A stretch of DNA of 11,648 nucleotides from the NCBI GenBank assembly GCA_026991005.1, contig JALXCH010000563.1, forward strand, positions 1-11,648, given 5' to 3'. The notes under the pieces were generated by a model, which made no database searches, was not told the origin of the DNA, and saw only the letters and a list, made by a program, of their open reading frames with translations. This document shows positions 8,181-11,648 of this stretch, piece by piece (position 1 is the stretch's first letter; the number at the start of each line of letters is the position of its first letter). Position numbers and translations under genes: made by a program. Source of the stretch: Calditrichia bacterium. GTDB lineage: Bacteria; Calditrichota; Calditrichia; RBG-13-44-9.

Positions 8181-8265
8181 TCTTAACAAACGGGTGCACT
8201 TGACCGCTATTCCGCTGCGGCCTTCGGCCTTGCTCCATGTCGGCAAGTGATCCTGGACGTTAGGT
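8181..8265 (+). other. attC: attC recombination site of cassette 1
   Basis: The outer ends are TCTTAAC (8181-8187) and GTTAGGT (8259-8265), the latter a perfect GTTRRRY. They pair over most of their length. The inner arms CACTTG (8197-8202) plus CCG (8204-8206) pair with CGG (8241-8243) plus CAAGTG (8244-8249), leaving A8203 extrahelical on the left arm. G8196 is a likely second extrahelical base. The apical part contains a GGCC-TTC-GGCC hairpin (8219-8229). It starts one base after the hydrolase stop codon. Extra bases on the left arm give the same polarity as classical attC sites such as that of aadA cassettes. Confidence 0.9.
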
Positions 8266-8290
8266 TACAATAAAATTGTGAGATTATATA

Positions 8291-9304
8291 GTGAGTTATA
8301 AAGGTAAACCAATATTTTTTTTAGATTCCATTCGCAGCACACCTCAAATAAAGAGTGCTATGATTTCTTTTTTGGAAAAAGTATGGTTATCTAAACATAG
8401 TTATAGCAATGAACTTATTTTATTCCACTACACAAATTTAGAAGGTTTAAAAGGAATTCTAAATAGTCGTTCCTTTTGGTGTACTCATTCAAGCACTTTA
8501 AATGATCCGTCCGAATTAGAATATGGTAAGATACTAATATTAAGTATTTTGGAAGATTTTAAATCTAAAGAATCTGATTCAATAGTTGACCAATTTTTAC
8601 ATAATTTAATTTCAAACTTTTCTGCATTTAATATATTCTCATATAATGCTTATATAGCTTCATTTTGTGAATTAGACAATTTGCTTAGTCAATGGCGTAT
8701 TTATGCATCTCAAGGGAATGGATATAGCATAGGTATAAGATTTAAAACAGATACTAAGTTTTTTCATGATTTAAATGATAATGAAGAAGAAAGCTATGTT
8801 ATATTACGCAAAATGATTTATAATTTGGAAGAACAAAAAGAACTTGTAATTGACTTTATTTCATCAATTATTTCTAGCGTGAAAGATGCAATAATTTGGT
8901 TTAATAAACATGGCGGTCTCTCAGAGGCTTGGGAAGCTGTGGCTGCAACAGAAGCTGTAAATATTCTTTTTGATTTAATGCTTTCTTTTAAAAACCCCGC
9001 ATTCTCAGAAGAAAAAGAATGGCGGTTGATAAAGGTTATGCAATCTAACTTTAAGCCTCATCTCATAAAATTTAGAGAAAATAAAGAACAATTAATTCCA
9101 TATATCTCAACTTATATTACTGAAGAAAATAATTCTAAAATTATATTTCCCATTACTTCAATTAGAATTGGTCCAATGTTGGATGAAAAAAGTTCTAAAT
9201 CAATATTAGAAGTATTTCTTAATAATCAGGCTTCTATAAATCATAAAATAAAAATTAATCCCAATATCATTAATATAAAAGTTTCAGGATATTTTTTAAG
9301 ATAA
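8291..9304 (+). CDS. DUF2971-family protein
   Basis: The 337-residue protein has the landmark blocks of DUF2971. FHYTNLEGLKGIL (45-57) is followed by STLNDPSELEYG (68-79), then SFCELDNLLSQWRIYASQGNGYSIGI (124-149), EEKEWRLI (240-247) and a final IRIGP (291-295). The H-Y-T start, the small-residue block with W135 and Y139, and E243-W-R resemble the three-motif spacing of ADP-ribosyltransferase-like folds, but that parallel is my inference. It is predicted soluble, with no signal peptide. The GTG at 8291 lies 25 bases after the attC; an in-frame ATG at 8360 (residue 24) is an alternative start and would keep all motifs. It is the first gene of cassette 2, very AT-rich, and 50 bases upstream of the coiled-coil gene. 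The biochemical function of the family is not settled to my knowledge. Confidence 0.8.
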   Translation: MSYKGKPIFFLDSIRSTPQIKSAMISFLEKVWLSKHSYSNELILFHYTNLEGLKGILNSRSFWCTHSSTLNDPSELEYGKILILSILEDFKSKESDSIVDQFLHNLISNFSAFNIFSYNAYIASFCELDNLLSQWRIYASQGNGYSIGIRFKTDTKFFHDLNDNEEESYVILRKMIYNLEEQKELVIDFISSIISSVKDAIIWFNKHGGLSEAWEAVAATEAVNILFDLMLSFKNPAFSEEKEWRLIKVMQSNFKPHLIKFRENKEQLIPYISTYITEENNSKIIFPITSIRIGPMLDEKSSKSILEVFLNNQASINHKIKINPNIINIKVSGYFLR

Positions 9305-9354
9305 ATATTAATAAGTTTTATAATCATATTTAAATTAATTTATCGAGATAAGAT

Positions 9355-9894
9355 ATGGCATTTGATATTCAAGGTTTTATAGAAAGCATAGGTATAATTC
9401 TTATCCTTAGTTTTATTATTAAAGGCTTAAAAAATCAGATTAAAAGTTTAAATGAATTAGTTAAGACACAGAATGAAACAATAAAAGCAATGGAAAAAAG
9501 GATATTAGAAACTGAAAAAATTGGCGAACTATATAAAAACTTAATAGAAGATATGCCTAAAGCAGTAAGACAATATAAAAATTTTATTGCGAGTACCAAG
9601 GATGAAATTATTAAAGAATTACAGAACGCAAAGAATAAAAAAGATGACGAATTAAGGAAACTGAAAGAAAGAAGATTAAGTGAAATCGAGAAATATGAAA
9701 AAATTTTGTCTCAAGTACCAACTTTAATTAAATCACTTTATAATTTATTTAGTAGTTTTGAGTATTCAAATTTTGAAAGTATTAATTTTTCTGAAGAAAT
9801 TACTAAGTTAGAATATTTTCAAAATGAAATAAATGATTTAAAAAAATTGGAAAATTTTGTAAAAAAAATAGCACTAAATAAACAAGAAGATTAA
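9355..9894 (+). CDS. Membrane-anchored coiled-coil protein, unrecognised
   Basis: I do not recognise a family. The 179-residue protein has one hydrophobic segment near the N-terminus (about 7-23, GFIESIGIILILSFII). A long, highly charged Lys/Glu-rich helical stretch follows (about 25-118) with heptad-like hydrophobic spacing, then a second helical part (about 120-172). It should sit in the inner membrane with a cytoplasmic coiled coil. The ATG at 9355 follows GAGATAAG. It is the second gene of cassette 2, ends eight bases before the attC, and shares the low GC of the DUF2971 gene, so the two probably moved together and may work together. Confidence 0.7.
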   Translation: MAFDIQGFIESIGIILILSFIIKGLKNQIKSLNELVKTQNETIKAMEKRILETEKIGELYKNLIEDMPKAVRQYKNFIASTKDEIIKELQNAKNKKDDELRKLKERRLSEIEKYEKILSQVPTLIKSLYNLFSSFEYSNFESINFSEEITKLEYFQNEINDLKKLENFVKKIALNKQED

Positions 9895-9901
9895 GTTAAA
9901 A

Positions 9902-10002
9902 ACCTAACACTGGCTTCAACTCTGACGCGAGCACGCGGGCGATGAATCGGCAAATGTAAATTTATTAAAACGTGCTCGCGCAGGTTAAGCCTATCGTTAC
10001 CC
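9902..10002 (+). other. attC: attC recombination site of cassette 2
   Basis: The left end ACCTAAC (9902-9908) is a perfect RYYYAAC. The right end is GTTACCC (9996-10002). The left arm GGCTT-C-AAC-T-CTG-A-CGCGAGCACG pairs with CGTGCTCGCG-CAG-GTT-AAGCC once three single bases (C9917, T9921, A9925) are left extrahelical. That gives a 21-bp stem. The unpaired spacers are ACT (9909-9911) and TATC (9992-9995), and the apical loop is 35 bases (9936-9970). This is the clearest attC in the window. The left end ACCTAAC is the exact complement of GTTAGGT at the start of cassette 2 (8259-8265). Confidence 0.95.
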
Positions 10003-10131
10003 GGCGGAAAAATTGTTCCTTTTTCAGGCGCCAAAGCGGAAAAACCTTGCTGGTTTACCATAAAATATCTAAATTGATTTAGTGCTATTTAGAAAAAACT
10101 GAATGTTCCCCCTGGCTTTGTCTCGGGAAAA

Positions 10132-10314
10132 GTGGAGGGAAATCAAGAAATTCATACAATAGATTCGAAGGACAGAACTTTCGCTGCGGCAGTTGCTACT
10201 GGAACTGCCCAAGCAGTTTCAGAAGACGAGTTGACGCAAATTCGTGAAACAGTCCATGAAGAGGCGCGTTTATTGGGCAAGGATCCGCCAGATTTTTCAC
10301 CGGCACTTCCGTAA
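10132..10314 (+). CDS. Small acidic protein, unrecognised
   Basis: This frame gives 60 residues from a GTG at 10132, including IHTIDSKDRTFAAAVATGTAQAVSEDELTQIRETVHEEARLLG, which reads like a short alanine-rich segment followed by an amphipathic helix. I recognise no family. Start choice is uncertain: GTG 10132 has only GGGAAA in front, while GGAGGG (10134-10139) lies just inside the frame and would suit a start near 10150, where only a rare ATT is available. It lies in cassette 3, 27 bases upstream of the next gene, an arrangement like small two-gene cassettes such as toxin-antitoxin pairs. No toxin or antitoxin motif is seen. Confidence 0.5.
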   Translation: MEGNQEIHTIDSKDRTFAAAVATGTAQAVSEDELTQIRETVHEEARLLGKDPPDFSPALP

Positions 10315-10341
10315 TTAATATAGAGATGTTGGATAACCCAT

Positions 10342-10695
10342 ATGACAGAATTAGAGAAACCTAACGTTCCGACTATAGATTCTTTATTGGCTGCTTCCAA
10401 TGAATTAGAAAATAAACTAGAACAGGCAGGAATTCAAGATGCTCACGAGTGGATGTTTGCTTTACGAGAAATGCTTTATGACATACGGCGTGTCATTCTT
10501 GAATTGGACAAATTTTTCAATATGAAGAATGTGGGCAGACAGAGCGAGGAACAATTAATGAAGATCACCAACATTATCCTATATGAATTTCTGCCTCATA
10601 TACAGTCACACATGGAGGATTTAGAAAAAAATCTTCTAAGCTCGACTCGTGAGCGGAGAACGGATAAAAAGAAAAGAGAATCACCAGATACGTAA
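10342..10695 (+). CDS. Small helical soluble protein, unrecognised
   Basis: The 117-residue protein is predicted almost entirely helical (LEKPNVPTIDSLLAASNELENKLEQAG..., then DAHEWMFALREMLYDIRRVILELDKFF). It ends in a basic, disordered-looking tail (RERRTDKKKRE). There is no signal peptide or membrane segment. The ATG at 10342 is in good context for the frame, but the ribosome-binding site is weak (GATGTTGGA upstream). Its base composition is closer to average than the cassette 2 genes, hinting at a different source. It is the second gene of cassette 3, with its stop 70 bases before the attC. No family recognised. Confidence 0.65.
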   Translation: MTELEKPNVPTIDSLLAASNELENKLEQAGIQDAHEWMFALREMLYDIRRVILELDKFFNMKNVGRQSEEQLMKITNIILYEFLPHIQSHMEDLEKNLLSSTRERRTDKKKRESPDT

Positions 10696-10765
10696 ACCGA
10701 GAGGATGATTTCTCGCATATTAGATTGGGAATGCACTAATACGTTTAAAGATAACCAAGCAACAC

Positions 10766-10825
10766 ACCTAACATAAAAATCCAGCTGACCTCGTACCTTG
10801 GCGGCTGATTTCAGTGATGTTAGAA
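10766..10825 (+). other. attC: attC recombination site of cassette 3
   Basis: The ends are ACCTAAC (10766-10772, perfect RYYYAAC) and GTTAGAA (10819-10825, one base off GTTRRRY). CTAACAT (10768-10774) pairs with ATGTTAG (10817-10823). AATC-C-AGC-T (10778-10786) pairs with GCT-GATT (10804-10810), leaving C10782 and T10786 extrahelical on the left arm, the same polarity as the other two sites. At 60 bp it matches the classical 59-base-element size. Confidence 0.85.
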
Positions 10826-11057
10826 TGAAAGGAAGAGCATTAATAAAATTTTTAAAGCAACTATCTTTCGTAAAAATTAGAGAGGAGCAAAAAATAAAAA
10901 CCGGTTACACTTAACTTTTCACGTTGTTACAGTTTTTATAATTAAATTGAAATCATAATTGATTAAATAAAAAAATAACATCATCTGCTGGAGCAAAAGG
11001 TAGGTAAATGATGGTACCTGCTTTGAAATTAAGAATCAAAATAAGGAGGTTATAATA
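10826..11057 (+). promoter_or_regulatory. Leader region of the exported protein gene
   Basis: These 232 bases follow the third attC and contain no supported gene. A perfect TATAAT (10937-10942) lacks a convincing -35. An imperfect hairpin pairs AGGTA (11002-11006) with TACCT (11015-11019), with CAAA/TTTG flanking. A strong ribosome-binding site, AAGGAGGT (11043-11050), stands seven bases before the ATG at 11058. An independent promoter inside the region is plausible but not demonstrated. Confidence 0.35.
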
Positions 11058-11495
11058 ATGCATATTTGGTTTAAAAAATATTTTATTGCTTTATTTATAC
11101 CGCTCATTTTAGTAGCAGACTCTATTTATAGCCAAAATTTTAATGACAAACAACCAATTACATTCAATAAAAATTCTTTTAATTATCCAGATTCTCCCAA
11201 AAAAATTAAAACAGAAAATTCCCTCGCCAATTTAGATTCAATAAATTCACCATCTTCATTAAAACCGGAGACGAATTCATCTGAAAGGAAAGTTAAAATT
11301 GGCAAAATTGTCGCATTTGCAACAATAGGATTTTTTTCAGGATTATTTATAGGAGCTACTACGGAACAATTTGGTTATTTTCAAGGGCCTGTTTTTCGTT
11401 TACAACCAGCTTTAATCGGGGCTGGTATTGGAATTGCCATATCATTTATAGTACCTGATAATAAAGAAAATAAGCAGAAGAATAAACAATTTTAA
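11058..11495 (+). CDS. Exported or membrane protein with two glycine-rich membrane segments, unrecognised
   Basis: The 145-residue protein starts with a signal-peptide-like segment (basic KK at 6-7, hydrophobic 9-19, possible cleavage after about residue 26, YSQ-N). A polar Ser/Asn/Pro-rich stretch (27-78) follows, then two hydrophobic glycine-rich segments (about 82-101 with GFFSGLFIGA, and 115-132 with ALIGAGIGIAISF). It ends in a charged tail (NKENKQKNKQF). The paired GxxxG-like patterns resemble glycine-zipper membrane hairpins. It has the strongest ribosome-binding site in the window. It is very AT-rich and could be the gene of a fourth cassette; no further complete attC is visible before the window ends. 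No family recognised. Confidence 0.7.
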   Translation: MHIWFKKYFIALFIPLILVADSIYSQNFNDKQPITFNKNSFNYPDSPKKIKTENSLANLDSINSPSSLKPETNSSERKVKIGKIVAFATIGFFSGLFIGATTEQFGYFQGPVFRLQPALIGAGIGIAISFIVPDNKENKQKNKQF

Positions 11496-11648
11496 ATTGC
11501 TGGTGATTTTAAATATAAGCATCCCTATGTTCTTCTCCGGTCGAAAATAGTAAATTTTCTCTAAAAATCCGCAACACTTCTCGTACCTTTTTTAATCATT
11601 AACTCCGCCCATTTTACGTAATATGTTTTTTATAATTTAAAAAAATAC
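11496..11648. other. Non-coding tail of window
   Basis: I see no gene here. There is an AT-rich hairpin, GAAAAT (11543-11548) and ATTTTC (11554-11559), without a following T run. TTAACTCCGCCC at about 11599 resembles the left end of an attC, but its partner half would lie beyond the window. Confidence 0.3.

Larger units (their letters stand above)
7073..10825 (+). mobile_element. Integron gene cassette array without visible integrase (CALIN-like)
   Basis: Three attC sites in one orientation (8181-8265, 9902-10002, 10766-10825) and a core-like site at 7073 divide the region into cassettes 7074-8259, 8260-9996 and 9997-10819. All genes run in the + direction with stops just upstream of an attC, which is the standard cassette layout. 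Base composition falls sharply compared with 1-6842, and cassette 3 is visibly less AT-rich than cassettes 1 and 2, suggesting separate origins. The three attC sites differ in length (85, 101 and 60 bp) and internal sequence, so this is not one amplified repeat family. The array may continue past 10825. Without intI in view it fits a CALIN, or an array whose integrase lies outside the window. Confidence 0.85.

Noticed and set aside
10909..10932. ACTTAAC and GTTACAG as a possible extra attC
   Set aside because: The ends are only about 24 bases apart in total and leave no room for the inner arms; there is no supporting palindrome.
11598..11648. Left end of a fourth attC (TTAACTCCGCCC)
   Set aside because: The 7-mer does not fit RYYYAAC, does not match the TTAGAA start of the presumed fourth cassette, and the right half is outside the window.

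Overview
The window looks like a piece of a Gram-negative-type bacterial chromosome. It has a GC-richer, ordinary-looking left part (about 1-6842) and a clearly AT-richer right part (about 6843-11648). Two features weakly suggest an uncultured member of the Calditrichota/KSB1/Ignavibacteria/Bacteroidota neighbourhood: a heptameric TTTGGRA tandem array, and AAA ATPases of the DUF4143 type. No gene here is diagnostic, so the taxonomy is a guess.

Left part. A DUF4143-type AAA ATPase (19-1305, +) ends in a hairpin terminator. A 105-bp array of 7-bp repeats follows, between convergent genes. On the minus strand lies a two-component system. Its multi-membrane-span sensor kinase (5391-2926) has a PDZ-like external domain, a GAF-like region and HisKA/HATPase domains. 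It overlaps by 26 bp an NtrC-type sigma-54-dependent response regulator (2951-1602). Diverging from the kinase is a second, distantly related DUF4143-type ATPase (about 5676-6842, +).

Right part. This is an integron-type gene cassette array with no integrase gene in view (a CALIN, cluster of attC sites lacking integrase, or the inner part of an array). Three attC recombination sites can be read directly, at 8181-8265, 9902-10002 and 10766-10825. Each has RYYYAAC-like and GTTRRRY-like outer ends, an imperfect palindrome, and extrahelical bases on the left arm of the + strand, as in classical attC sites. All three share the orientation of the genes. A GTTAAGC core-like site at 7073 marks the left edge, because the first bases of cassette 1 complement the left end of its own attC. 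Cassette 1 (7074-8259) carries a ComEC-like metallo-beta-lactamase-fold hydrolase broken by a one-base frameshift at a T5 run. Cassette 2 (8260-9996) carries a DUF2971-family protein and a membrane-anchored coiled-coil protein. Cassette 3 (9997-10819) carries two small unrecognised ORFs. After the third attC, a strongly translated exported or membrane protein (11058-11495) lies either in a fourth cassette or in flanking DNA.

Working together. The sensor kinase and regulator almost certainly form a pair. The two ATPases look like independent family members. The cassette genes are functionally unrelated single or paired genes gathered by site-specific recombination. Cassette 1 may be read from a candidate promoter just outside the left edge. 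The DUF2971 plus coiled-coil pair is the best candidate for an undescribed two-gene system, possibly defensive, but that role is inferred from context only.
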